Shown one piece after another: positions 51,335 to 59,931 of a DNA stretch of 64,000 nucleotides. Each line of letters begins with the position of its first letter. Positions within the stretch are counted from its first letter, which is position 1. The translations under genes and the position numbers were made by a program. Source of the DNA: Panacibacter microcysteis (GTDB lineage Bacteria > Bacteroidota > Bacteroidia > Chitinophagales > Chitinophagaceae); contig NZ_JADWYR010000002.1 of NCBI RefSeq assembly GCF_015831355.1, positions 1,302,001 through 1,366,000 of the forward strand, given 5' to 3'. A model generated the notes under the pieces. It searched no databases. It saw nothing but the letters and a program-made list of their open reading frames with translations, and was not told the DNA's origin.

Positions 51335-52840
51335 TTATTCAACGGCCTGCAAACCGAGGCTTTTTGCTTTTTCCAGCATAAACATATAGGCTGCATGGTA
51401 ATCGTTGGGTATTATGCCATCAAGTATTGCCTCCCGTATAGCGTCTTTAATTATACCAACATTACGACCAGGCGGTATGCCAAACTTCTGCATAATAAGT
51501 TCGCCCGTAACAGGTGGTTGCCAGTTGCGCAGGTGATCTGTTTCTTCCACTTCCTTCATGCGCTGGCGCACCATTTCAAAGTTTTGCAGGTAGCGCTTTA
51601 CTTTGTATTTGTTCTTGCTGGTTATATCTGCCTCGCAGAGCAACATTAGTGCATCAATATCCTCGCCAGCTTCAAACAACAATCTTCTTACCGCGCTGTC
51701 TGTAATATTTTCTTTGGTAAGGCTGATAGGCCGTAAATGAAGCGCCACAAGCTTTTGCACCATTTTCATCTTCTCATTCAGCGGTAGCTTCAGTTTGGAA
51801 AAAATTTTTGGTACCATGCGCGCACCTACCACTTCGTGGCCATGGAACGTCCAGCCATGGCCTTCTTCAAAGCGTTTTGTGGCAGGTTTTGCAATATCAT
51901 GTAGCAAAGCTGCCCAGCGCAGCCACAGGTCATTGGTCTTTTCGGCAATATTATCGATCACCTGCAGCGTGTGATAAAAATTGTCTTTATGGCCTTTGCC
52001 ATCTACATACTCGGCACCGTGCAGCAACATCATTTGCGGAAAGATAAGTTGCAGTAAGCCGCTTTTGCTAAGCAGATCGAAACCGATAGACGGCTTGCGG
52101 CAAAGCATGATCTTGTTTAGCTCGTCGGTGATGCGTTCCTGAGAAACAATGCTGATGCGTTCGGCATTTTGTTTAATGGCTTCGAATGTATCATACGCAA
52201 TAATAAATTCCAGTTGCGTGGCAAAACGAATGGCGCGCATCATGCGCAAAGGATCGTCGCTAAATGTTTCAGCGGGCTGAAGCGGGGTTTGTATTACACC
52301 ACGTTCTATATCTTTTATACCATTGAAGGGGTCAACCAGCTTGCCAAAGTTTTGCTGGTTAAGGCTTACAGCCAAAGCGTTGATGGTAAAATCCCGGCGG
52401 TTCTGGTCATCTTCCAGCGTGCCCGGCGCCACCATTGGTTTGCGGCTATCGCGGTTATAACTTTCTTTGCGGGCGCCTACAAACTCTATTTCGAAACTCA
52501 GTTTATCTGCATCGCTGTCTTCAATAATACTTTCTTCTTCGCGATCGTGGAAAAGCGGTATCTCGTCCTGGTCTTTAAAAAATGAATGGATCTTTATCTG
52601 TGCCGTACCAAAGGTTTTAAAAAACGCAACGGCTGGTTTAGGTTTAAACCGTTCGGCCACTTTATGCGCCAGTGCAATGCCATCGCCCAGGCAAACGATG
52701 TCTGCATCTTTTGTGGGGCGGCCAATAATTTTATCCCGCACAAAACCGCCGATCAGGTAACATTCCACGTTTAGTTCTTCGGCGGCTTTTGCGATCTTGT
52801 TAAGTATAAATAATTCTTTACCGGTACACTGAATATCCAT
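51335..52840 (-). CDS. cca: CCA tRNA nucleotidyltransferase with HD domain
   Basis: 501 residues. The nucleotidyltransferase head has GGFVRD near 29 and the catalytic DAD of PTKDADIV near 45; the arm and tail domains follow; and an HD domain with LLHDIAKP lies near 285. It adds or repairs the 3' CCA of tRNAs. The ATG at 52840 is preferred because a perfect -7 element ends 5 bases upstream, so the frame upstream is not transcribed and the message is probably leaderless. Confidence 0.94.
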   Translation of the reverse strand: MDIQCTGKELFILNKIAKAAEELNVECYLIGGFVRDKIIGRPTKDADIVCLGDGIALAHKVAERFKPKPAVAFFKTFGTAQIKIHSFFKDQDEIPLFHDREEESIIEDSDADKLSFEIEFVGARKESYNRDSRKPMVAPGTLEDDQNRRDFTINALAVSLNQQNFGKLVDPFNGIKDIERGVIQTPLQPAETFSDDPLRMMRAIRFATQLEFIIAYDTFEAIKQNAERISIVSQERITDELNKIMLCRKPSIGFDLLSKSGLLQLIFPQMMLLHGAEYVDGKGHKDNFYHTLQVIDNIAEKTNDLWLRWAALLHDIAKPATKRFEEGHGWTFHGHEVVGARMVPKIFSKLKLPLNEKMKMVQKLVALHLRPISLTKENITDSAVRRLLFEAGEDIDALMLLCEADITSKNKYKVKRYLQNFEMVRQRMKEVEETDHLRNWQPPVTGELIMQKFGIPPGRNVGIIKDAIREAILDGIIPNDYHAAYMFMLEKAKSLGLQAVE

Positions 52841-52845
52841 TGCGA

Positions 52846-52853
52846 CAAAGATA
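52846..52853 (-). promoter_or_regulatory. -7 promoter element of cca
   Basis: TATCTTTG on the minus strand, 5 bases before the start codon. The transcription start should fall at or within a base or two of the ATG. Confidence 0.6.
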
Positions 52854-52947
52854 AGTGTTGGAACCAACTGAATAAAACGGTGTGCAAGGCATCTGCAGGT
52901 TACAAGATTCCGCTGCGAACATTGCATATGCCGAATAATGAGATACA

Positions 52948-52966
52948 GTACAGGAGTGCGACGCAA
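52948..52966 (-). repeat. Interspersed repeat copy R18 (form A core)
   Basis: GTACAGGAGTGCGACGCAA followed by GGGACG and, after AGTAGCAATGCA, GCCGGTTACAC; the same right end as copy R14. Confidence 0.75.
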
Positions 52967-53004
52967 GGGACGATCAATAGTAGCAATGCAGCCGGTTACA
53001 CAAT

Positions 53005-53032
53005 AAAAAAAAAGGAGCATTGAAAATGCTCC
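53005..53032 (-). terminator. Terminator of the 53074-53511 gene
   Basis: GGAGCATT and AATGCTCC (53014-53032) with a 3-base loop; on the minus strand nine T follow. Confidence 0.85.
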
Positions 53033-53073
53033 ATTCATGTTTTAACGGTTGTTGTAAAGGCTCTTCTGTTAGT

Positions 53074-53511
53074 CTAAATTCCAATATAAACTTTGTCATT
53101 GCCATTGCCTTTTACCACAATGCCGCTTTGCATTTGCAACTCACTTCCTTTGGTGTTGTAAGTAAGTGTGTAAGAAACCTCCAGGTGTTCTTTGTTGTCA
53201 AAAACATTTGAAATGCTTACCGTTTGGGCTATGGCCTCCTGCATGCTGGGGTACTGCTGCAGCATTTGTGCATCGAAAGTTTTATCCCAAACCTTCTTCC
53301 TGCTTTTGCCATTTACTTTTTCAATAACAATATGCACGCCGGCAAAGGTATTATGGTAAATATCTGCTGCATAATTGCCTTCTTTATACAAGGCAAACGA
53401 TACGCTTTTTTCAACTGGTTTGGCTGGTGTCATAAGAGCAATCACCTGTTTGCCCATAGCAGCTATTGCAAGTACCATTGCAACCGTAACATATAACAAG
53501 TGCTTTTTCAT
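53074..53511 (-). CDS. Hypothetical secreted protein
   Basis: 145 residues. MKKHLLYVTVAMVLAIAAMG is a signal peptide or membrane anchor. The rest is a small strand-rich domain (EKSVSFALYKEGNYAADIY, LEVSYTLTYNTKGSELQM, GNGNDKVYIGI). Family not recognised. The ATG at 53511 is chosen for the signal peptide. It has its own terminator. Confidence 0.65.
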   Translation of the reverse strand: MKKHLLYVTVAMVLAIAAMGKQVIALMTPAKPVEKSVSFALYKEGNYAADIYHNTFAGVHIVIEKVNGKSRKKVWDKTFDAQMLQQYPSMQEAIAQTVSISNVFDNKEHLEVSYTLTYNTKGSELQMQSGIVVKGNGNDKVYIGI

Positions 53512-53882
53512 AATAAATGTGTTTGACTTAATATTGGCAAAGGGCATGACGATGTTGGTTAAAAACTGTTAACCACGCAACGAAAGGCGTAAATGCGCTG
53601 ATGAGCGGTAAAATAAAAGGGATGAACTGTTATTGACTAAAACACTTAAAACCGGTACACGCATATGGGTTGTTCGCTTTCGATACAAAAACTGTTTCGC
53701 AGTGATACAACCGGTGCTTTTCTCAATCGTTAACACGCACCTTTACGGATCAGACAACGATGTAAACGGTCAGTAAACTTTTTGCTTTTCCTTAAACATT
53801 TTGCAGCAAGATTAATTGCAGTAATTTCGTTGCGCCTTATTATTTATAACAGGGCATAATTATTGCCGTACACGCACCGACT
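53512..53882. other. Divergent intergenic region, 371 bp
   Basis: Contains an 18-bp stem-loop GGTTAA-AAACTG-TTAACC at 53557-53574 that could be an operator, and a near -7 match (TAATTTCG) at about 53820 before the DUF6089 gene. No gene or repeat core was seen. Confidence 0.45.
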
Positions 53883-54731
53883 ATGAAGAAAGCTATCTTA
53901 TTTGCTATTACCCTGCTCACCGTTATTGCTACAAATGCTCAAAGATTTCACGTTAACCTACTGGGTGGTGTTTCCAACTATGCAGGAGAACTGGAGGATA
54001 AAAGTTTTACGTTACAACGGGCAAAACCAGCCGTGGCGCTGGGTTTAAGCTACGAGCTTACCAATAAGCTCTTCTTACGCGGACAATTTACGTATACCAA
54101 CCTTGGCGCCGATGACAAGAACTCGAAAATCTACAGCCACATCATACGCAACCTAAACTTTAAAACCATATTGCAGGAAGTAAACCTTGTGGCAGAATAC
54201 GATATTTTGGATAATTACACGCATAAGCTGGTACCGTACGTGTTTGCCGGTGTGGGTGTTTACAGGTTTAGCCCTTACACATTCGATACACTGGGCAGAA
54301 AAGCTTTCCTGCGGGGGTTGCGTACAGAGGGGCAGGGTTTACCAAATTATCCTGACCGCCAGGTGTACCGGAGAACGCACATCAATATTCCTGTTGGGGG
54401 AGGTGTAAAACTTGCATTGAGCGATAATATTAAAGTGGCCGCAGAATTCAGCCTGCGCAATCTTTTCACCGATTACCTGGATGATGTTAGTACAAATTAT
54501 CCGGATCTGGATTTACTCGGTTCGCGCAGTGCCATGTTATCTTATCGTGGCGATGAATTAAAACCACCGATCCCCTTCCCGGGCGAAGGCGCACTAAGAG
54601 GTAATCCTGATCAGAATGACGCGTACTATTTTCTCATGTTCCGCATTTCTTACCGCCTGCCTTTTGGCAATAGCTCTCAAAACAAAACTTCCGGTAAATA
54701 TTATAAAAATTGCCCGCCCGTTAAGTTGTAA
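53883..54731 (+). CDS. DUF6089-like outer-membrane beta-barrel protein
   Basis: 282 residues. Signal peptide ending ATNAQ near 19. Barrel strands include FHVNLLGGVSNYAGEL, LGLSYELTNKLFLRGQFTYTN and the last strand YYFLMFRISYRLPFG, with a plug-like segment between 150 and 240. It matches the DUF6089 family of Bacteroidota in my reading; function unknown. Monocistronic. Confidence 0.78.
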   Translation: MKKAILFAITLLTVIATNAQRFHVNLLGGVSNYAGELEDKSFTLQRAKPAVALGLSYELTNKLFLRGQFTYTNLGADDKNSKIYSHIIRNLNFKTILQEVNLVAEYDILDNYTHKLVPYVFAGVGVYRFSPYTFDTLGRKAFLRGLRTEGQGLPNYPDRQVYRRTHINIPVGGGVKLALSDNIKVAAEFSLRNLFTDYLDDVSTNYPDLDLLGSRSAMLSYRGDELKPPIPFPGEGALRGNPDQNDAYYFLMFRISYRLPFGNSSQNKTSGKYYKNCPPVKL

Positions 54732-54770
54732 TTTTTTTGTAACCGGCATGGGTGCTTCGTGGCGTCGCCT

Positions 54771-54795
54771 GTTGTGTCACTCTCTTGTACGTTCC
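54771..54795 (+). repeat. Interspersed repeat copy R19 (form B core)
   Basis: GTTGTGTCACTCTCTTGTAC plus GTTCC, with GGCGTCGCCT before and GGCAGCTGTAGCGATC after, as in copies R11 and R13. Convergent junction. Confidence 0.8.
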
Positions 54796-54904
54796 GTTGT
54801 TATGGCAGCTGTAGCGATCTGTTTATACAAAGGCATTCATAACACAACCATTTAAACGTTGGTGGAAGTACCCAAACAAACATCTTCTTACTACCTGTTA
54901 CTGA

Positions 54905-54937
54905 TACAAAAAATAGCCGCCTCAAAAGGCGGCTATT
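54905..54937 (-). terminator. Terminator of the M4 protease gene
   Basis: AATAGCCGCC (54912-54921) and GGCGGCTATT (54928-54937), perfect 10-bp stem; T-run on the minus strand. Confidence 0.88.
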
Positions 54938-54959
54938 GTGTTTTATGTTTGTTGAATCT

Positions 54960-56876
54960 TTACTTCAATACAATAAATTTCAGGCGACCGATTACAGCAC
55001 CATCCTGCTCTACGTTTACAAAATAATCGCCGGTTTTTAATTCTGCCGCCCTCGTAAGCCTGTAAGCAACATCACCTTTCTGCCTGTTACCCAGGTTATA
55101 GGTCTGTACTGCATTGGCCGTACGGTCGTAGACTTTCAATATTACATTACCATCTTTTACCAGGTTAAACTTCACGGTAGAAACACCGCCATTTACCGGG
55201 TTGGGAGACATGGTAATATTTGTTTTGAAATCTGCCGCCACAATGCTGCCCGGCGCAGCAGCACCAATACCTACTGCATAAAACGCATTCTTCACCTGTG
55301 CTACTTCATTGGATGATGCGCCGTACAGGTCTGTTGCAGCATTGATACATGCCACACGCCAGTCAGCATAATTAGATGAAGAAACCAGATATACGCTTTG
55401 TGAGCGATACAGAATCTGGTCTGCCTTACTCAAACCTAATCCCTGCACGCTGTAAGCATCTCCTTTATCATTGGTGCCTGTACCACCATCTACCAGCAGG
55501 TAAAACATAAAGTTTCCTACACCGCTTAAGATGTGTACGTCTGCACCGGCTTTCCAAAATGTTCCGCCATAAGTATCCGGCTGCTGGTAAGCATTAGGGT
55601 TGCTCATGTCGCGTATAAACCATGCCATGTCATTGCTAAGGCGCCAGTCTTTGTCTGTTGGTTTTGTCCAGAACTGAACTGATTTACCCATAATGTCGCT
55701 CAGGCTTTCGTTCATACCACCAGATTCGCCGCTATATACGAGGTTGCAGGTATATTCAGTAACACCGTGTGTTAACTCATGACCGGTAACGTCAATACCT
55801 GTAACACCCTTGTTTTTATTGGCAGCACCGGAACGTTTACCGTAGTTCATTGCTGTTCCGTCCCATGATGCGTTGTCCCTGTACAAGAAACCACCTTTAT
55901 TTACATAGCTGTACAAAGCCAGTCCATTATTGTCAAGACTGTTGCGGTTAAAATTTGTTTTGTAAAAATCATAGGTCATTTCAACACCCCAATGTGCATC
56001 CAGGCCATTCTGATCCGGCAGTGCAAGGTTCCAGTTTGCAGAGGGACTGGTAATTTCTGCTCTGTTTTTTGCATTCCTTGTTATAATGCCCAGCCCGCGG
56101 GAATAATCCCTTAGCCTGTAAGCATTTGCGCCTGTCTGGTCTGAGTGGATAGTTTGCGTGCCGCTGTATAAAGTGTTTGCCGTACCAACAGCATCTGTTG
56201 TATGCATTCTTTCGCGCCTGCCAATTACCGCGCCTGTTTGTGCATCTATAAAATAATAAGCACGGCTTATCTTCGGTTCCTGGGTGTATACATCTACTTT
56301 GTACGCCAGCTTTAACGTTGATGCGTTCAATACATCATTTTCATTGTACCAAACCTTTACAGCTTTTGGATAATACGTTGCGGCAATGCCTTCCTGGTCT
56401 TTCAATGCACTTTCCATATCTGCATCCTGCCATGCAAAAACGGTGGCACCCGTATGCCGGATTGCTTTTGCAACAGCATCTGCGCCGGCAATTGTCTTGA
56501 GTGCAAGTTTCGAAGACAGGTCAGCATTGAAGTCTGTTACCAGTGATGAGCTGACTGATACGAGCTTACCATCTTTTACATGTGCCACCAGCATGGTGTT
56601 CTCTACGCGTACACCTGCGTACGTTTGGTAAAACCGGTAATGTGTAAAACCTAGCTTATCTGTTTCTGTACTGTAGAGCACCAGATCTGATTTGTCGTTA
56701 AGGCCTAAAACTGCTTTTGCAGATCTGGCATTAAATGGCACCTGTTCTTTGTCAGTAAAAACAGCATACTGTTTGGAAATACCTTTCTCTCCTTTAATAG
56801 CAGGCAGCAGGCTCTTTTGAGCGTCGGCCTGCATCAGCAGCGCAAGCAAACCCAACGTAAGTAAATGTTTCTTCAT
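54960..56876 (-). CDS. M4-family (thermolysin-like) metalloprotease with T9SS signal
   Basis: 638 residues. Signal peptide ending QADAQ near 19; FTP/PepSY prodomain at about 40-190 (FTHYRFYQTYAGVRVENTMLVAHV); catalytic zinc site HELTH near 363 and the third ligand Glu in GGMNESLSDIMG near 385. The C-terminal 80 residues (SPNPVNGGVSTVKF, LKTGDYFVNVEQDG, RLKFIVLK) are a T9SS type A sorting domain, so the enzyme is exported to the surface or medium. It works on proteins; the true substrate is unknown. Confidence 0.93.
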   Translation of the reverse strand: MKKHLLTLGLLALLMQADAQKSLLPAIKGEKGISKQYAVFTDKEQVPFNARSAKAVLGLNDKSDLVLYSTETDKLGFTHYRFYQTYAGVRVENTMLVAHVKDGKLVSVSSSLVTDFNADLSSKLALKTIAGADAVAKAIRHTGATVFAWQDADMESALKDQEGIAATYYPKAVKVWYNENDVLNASTLKLAYKVDVYTQEPKISRAYYFIDAQTGAVIGRRERMHTTDAVGTANTLYSGTQTIHSDQTGANAYRLRDYSRGLGIITRNAKNRAEITSPSANWNLALPDQNGLDAHWGVEMTYDFYKTNFNRNSLDNNGLALYSYVNKGGFLYRDNASWDGTAMNYGKRSGAANKNKGVTGIDVTGHELTHGVTEYTCNLVYSGESGGMNESLSDIMGKSVQFWTKPTDKDWRLSNDMAWFIRDMSNPNAYQQPDTYGGTFWKAGADVHILSGVGNFMFYLLVDGGTGTNDKGDAYSVQGLGLSKADQILYRSQSVYLVSSSNYADWRVACINAATDLYGASSNEVAQVKNAFYAVGIGAAAPGSIVAADFKTNITMSPNPVNGGVSTVKFNLVKDGNVILKVYDRTANAVQTYNLGNRQKGDVAYRLTRAAELKTGDYFVNVEQDGAVIGRLKFIVLK

Positions 56877-57213
56877 TTTGATTTGAATTTATAGAGGAAT
56901 AAATTTTGCACGTATAAGATCATTGTTGTTATATAGTTATCTTCCGGGTCCTGTAAAGGTCGCCTGGTTCAAAAAAAGTCATCGCATAGCACTGGTGCAT
57001 ACCGTAGCCTGCTGCATACGGTTAACGCATTATCCATCTTTATCGATGGCAATTAAATCCGGGAAAATTTACAATCGGAGTTTGCAGCTACTTTTGCTTC
57101 AAAAGGTAACAGACAATTTTGTGTTGACGGAACTAAAATAAGAAAGTTTGTATTCAATTAAACAAATGGTAAAAAAATAATACTAAAAGAAAAAAACAGC
57201 AGAGTTGATTGAA
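56877..57213. other. Intergenic region, 337 bp
   Basis: AT-rich, with only a weak 5-bp hairpin (CCGTA/TACGG) near 57000. No gene, repeat core or clear promoter was found. Confidence 0.45.
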
Positions 57214-57846
57214 TTATATTTTTTTTTCATCTAACAGCACTTTTGTAATCTCGTTGAGTTGGTGCACCTTATTGGTAAAATCTCCTTTTAGACTGTTCCT
57301 TATCTGCTGCAGGTTTTCAAGTACATCTTCCAGTTCTTCGGGGAGCATTTCGTTGAATACTTCTTTTAAACGCTTTGCCACTGTTGGCGATTTTCCATTG
57401 GTGGAAATTGCAAGTTTGAGGTTTCCTTTGGTTACAACAGAGCCAAGATAAAAGTCGCAAAGTGCCGGCTTATCTGCAACGTTTATGAGTTTGCCTTTTG
57501 CTTTGGCATCGTTCCTTATAATTTCGCTGGTGGGTATATCATTAACCGCGGCTATAACAAGATCGCAACTATCCAGGTAAGACGGATGGTAAGCACCGGT
57601 AATAATCTCTACGGTATCATATTTAATTGCCTCTTCCCTGAATACATCAAACACTTCTCTTGCCACCACAGTAACTTTTGTTGCCGGTGCATTGTTTACA
57701 ATTGCCTGCAGTTTTTCCAGCGCCACATTGCCGCCACCTATTAATAACACACGCATTTGCTCGAGTTTGAAGAACACGGGGAACAAGTTGTTGACACCTG
57801 ATTTGGCTGCTTCAACCGGAGGATGAGAATGGATATGATCACTCAT
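57214..57846 (-). CDS. Precorrin-2 dehydrogenase / sirohydrochlorin ferrochelatase
   Basis: 210 residues, the CysG N-terminal (Met8/SirC-like) type. VLLIGGGNVALEKLQ near 33 is the NAD-binding motif; DLVIAAVNDIPTSEIIRNDAKAKG near 90-115 and NVADKPALCDFYLGSVVTKGNLKLAISTNGKSP near 120-150 contain the catalytic Asp and metal-site region. It oxidises precorrin-2 and inserts iron to make siroheme, the cofactor of sulfite reductase encoded upstream. It is separated from cysI by a 338-base gap. Confidence 0.92.
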   Translation of the reverse strand: MSDHIHSHPPVEAAKSGVNNLFPVFFKLEQMRVLLIGGGNVALEKLQAIVNNAPATKVTVVAREVFDVFREEAIKYDTVEIITGAYHPSYLDSCDLVIAAVNDIPTSEIIRNDAKAKGKLINVADKPALCDFYLGSVVTKGNLKLAISTNGKSPTVAKRLKEVFNEMLPEELEDVLENLQQIRNSLKGDFTNKVHQLNEITKVLLDEKKI

Positions 57847-58184
57847 AGATGCAAATTACACCAACAACTTTAAGTGACGCATTTTAAAATCATCTTTCAA
57901 AATATTCCGTTAGTATAATGCTGGCGAAATGGTGAACGTAATTGGTTGGCAGCGATTGAAGCTGGATTTGTATACGCTGTTTGAACCGGGGAAAGCTGAA
58001 TAAAGTGATAGAGTATAAGTGAGTGACACAACAGGAGCCCGATATATGTTCTGCAGCCGGTTAACAAAAAAATCTTTTCGTATATAACCGCACCTTGCTC
58101 CCTCCCAGGATTGAGAGGGATGCGGGGTTTGGTTTATAGTCAACACATGAGAGACGCAATGAAAGCTGCATTTGCAATCATCAT
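57847..58184. other. Intergenic region, 338 bp
   Basis: Holds repeat copy R20 and a 6-bp hairpin TCCCTC/GAGGGA at 58099-58120. A separate promoter for the downstream siroheme gene may lie here but no exact -7 element was found. Confidence 0.5.
58018..58034 (-). repeat. Interspersed repeat copy R20 (form B core, truncated)
   Basis: AGTGAGTGACACAACAGG without the GAACGCAC part, followed by GCAGCCGGTTAAC at 58054. The left side of the form B core is missing. Confidence 0.7.
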
Positions 58185-59885
58185 TTACACGATCCCTTCA
58201 CGCATTATGAAATCACCGAAACTTTCTTTCTGCAACCGCTTTGTTTTAAAGCTTTCGAGCAACACATCCAGTTCTTTCAATATGGCAGCTTCGTCGAGAT
58301 TTTCTTTATAAATTTTATTTAACCGGTATCCTACAGCATCTGCACCAAGATACATGTTATAATGACCCAATGCTGTGCCGATAAAACCTATTTCTGATAT
58401 GTACGGCCGTGCGCAACCGTTGGGGCAACCGGTCATGCGAATGGTAATACCTTCGTCCTGTAAACCGTGTTTCATCATCACTTCGTCAATCTTATCAATC
58501 AGTGATGGCAAATAACGTTGTGCTTCTGCCAGTGCCAGGGGGCAGGTGTTGAGTGCCACACAGGCCAGTGCACTTCTTCGTAAAGCTGATGCTTTTTCTG
58601 TTTGTGCAATAACACCGTATTTTGTCAGCACTTCATCAACAAAAGCTTTGTCTTCTTCTTTAACATCACCAACAATAAGGTTTTGATTGCTTGTAAAACG
58701 GAACATTGCTTTACCACTTTCCGCAATTTCGAGACAGGCCTTTTTAAATTGAACGTTATCGTCGTCATACAATCTTCCGCTTTCAACAAACATGGTATAG
58801 TACCACAGGCCTTCATGGTTTTGCTGCCAGCCATACCAGTCATCTCTTGTGGTAAATACGGCGGGTTTTGCAGGCTGAAACGTAACGCCTGAGCGCTTTT
58901 CAACTTCGGCCCTGAACACATCTACCCCTACCCTGTCCATGGTATATTTTAAGCGCGACAACTTCCTGTCTGTACGGTTGCCGTAATCTCTTTGCGTGGT
59001 AGCTATCTCATACACAACTTTCTCCAGGTCTTCTACTTTTATAAACCCGAGCACTGATGCAAGCCTTGGATAGGTATCCGGGTTACCGTGCGTGGTGCCC
59101 ATACCGCCACCGGCTGCAATGTTGAAGCCAATAAGTTTATTGTCTTCGATAATGGCGATGATGCCCACATCATTTGTAAATACATCTACATCGTTGTATG
59201 GCGGGATAGCAATAGCGATCTTGAATTTTCTCGGCAGGTAACGATCCTGGTACAGGTTGTCCTCTTCATTCACTTCAAGCAGTTTTTCTTCATCGAGCCA
59301 TATTTCGTAATAAGCTCTTGTTTTTGGCAAAAGCAGGTAGCTGATCTTATCAGCGTACTGAAAAACTTCTTCGTGTATAGCAGAAAATTTAGGATGCGCA
59401 CTGACCATTACATTCCTGTTTACATCTCCACATGCGGCAATAGAATCAAGCTTCATGCGGTCAAATGCTGCGATGGTAGGTTTTATGTGCGATTTTAAAA
59501 TACCATGCAATTGTACGGTTTGCCTAGTGGTAATTTTTATTACGCCGGTAGAATGCTCACCGGTTATATTGTGCAATGCAATCCACTCCGCCGGTGTCAA
59601 CCTGCCGCCCGGCAGGCGTAACCTTATCATGAAAGAATACAGCCGCTCCAGTTTTTTTGTTGCCCGCTCTTCTCTTCTGTCCCTGTCATCCTGCATGTAC
59701 ATGCCATGGAACTTGATCAATGTCTGATCATCTTCGCGGATGGCACCTGTATGCTCATCTGACAAACTTTCTTTAAGTGTACCACGTAAACCATCACTCG
59801 ATTTTTTAATACGTTCTACCGGTGTCTGGTTGCCCCCTACTTCAGAAAGCGAATACTGCTGCGTATAAATAAAACTTAATCTCAT
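58185..59885 (-). CDS. cysI: Sulfite reductase hemoprotein subunit
   Basis: 566 residues. It reduces sulfite to sulfide with six electrons from CysJ. Siroheme and [4Fe-4S] ligands are Cys in CVALNTCPLA near 440-450 and TGCPNGCARP near 480-490. The N-terminal VERIKKSSDGLRGTL and RQTVQLHGI segments bind substrate. Gap of 46 bases from cysJ, same transcript. Confidence 0.95.
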   Translation of the reverse strand: MRLSFIYTQQYSLSEVGGNQTPVERIKKSSDGLRGTLKESLSDEHTGAIREDDQTLIKFHGMYMQDDRDRREERATKKLERLYSFMIRLRLPGGRLTPAEWIALHNITGEHSTGVIKITTRQTVQLHGILKSHIKPTIAAFDRMKLDSIAACGDVNRNVMVSAHPKFSAIHEEVFQYADKISYLLLPKTRAYYEIWLDEEKLLEVNEEDNLYQDRYLPRKFKIAIAIPPYNDVDVFTNDVGIIAIIEDNKLIGFNIAAGGGMGTTHGNPDTYPRLASVLGFIKVEDLEKVVYEIATTQRDYGNRTDRKLSRLKYTMDRVGVDVFRAEVEKRSGVTFQPAKPAVFTTRDDWYGWQQNHEGLWYYTMFVESGRLYDDDNVQFKKACLEIAESGKAMFRFTSNQNLIVGDVKEEDKAFVDEVLTKYGVIAQTEKASALRRSALACVALNTCPLALAEAQRYLPSLIDKIDEVMMKHGLQDEGITIRMTGCPNGCARPYISEIGFIGTALGHYNMYLGADAVGYRLNKIYKENLDEAAILKELDVLLESFKTKRLQKESFGDFIMREGIV

Positions 59886-59931
59886 TTGTTTGCTTTTACT
59901 GGTTACTGTTCACTTATTTCTATCGCTCTCC

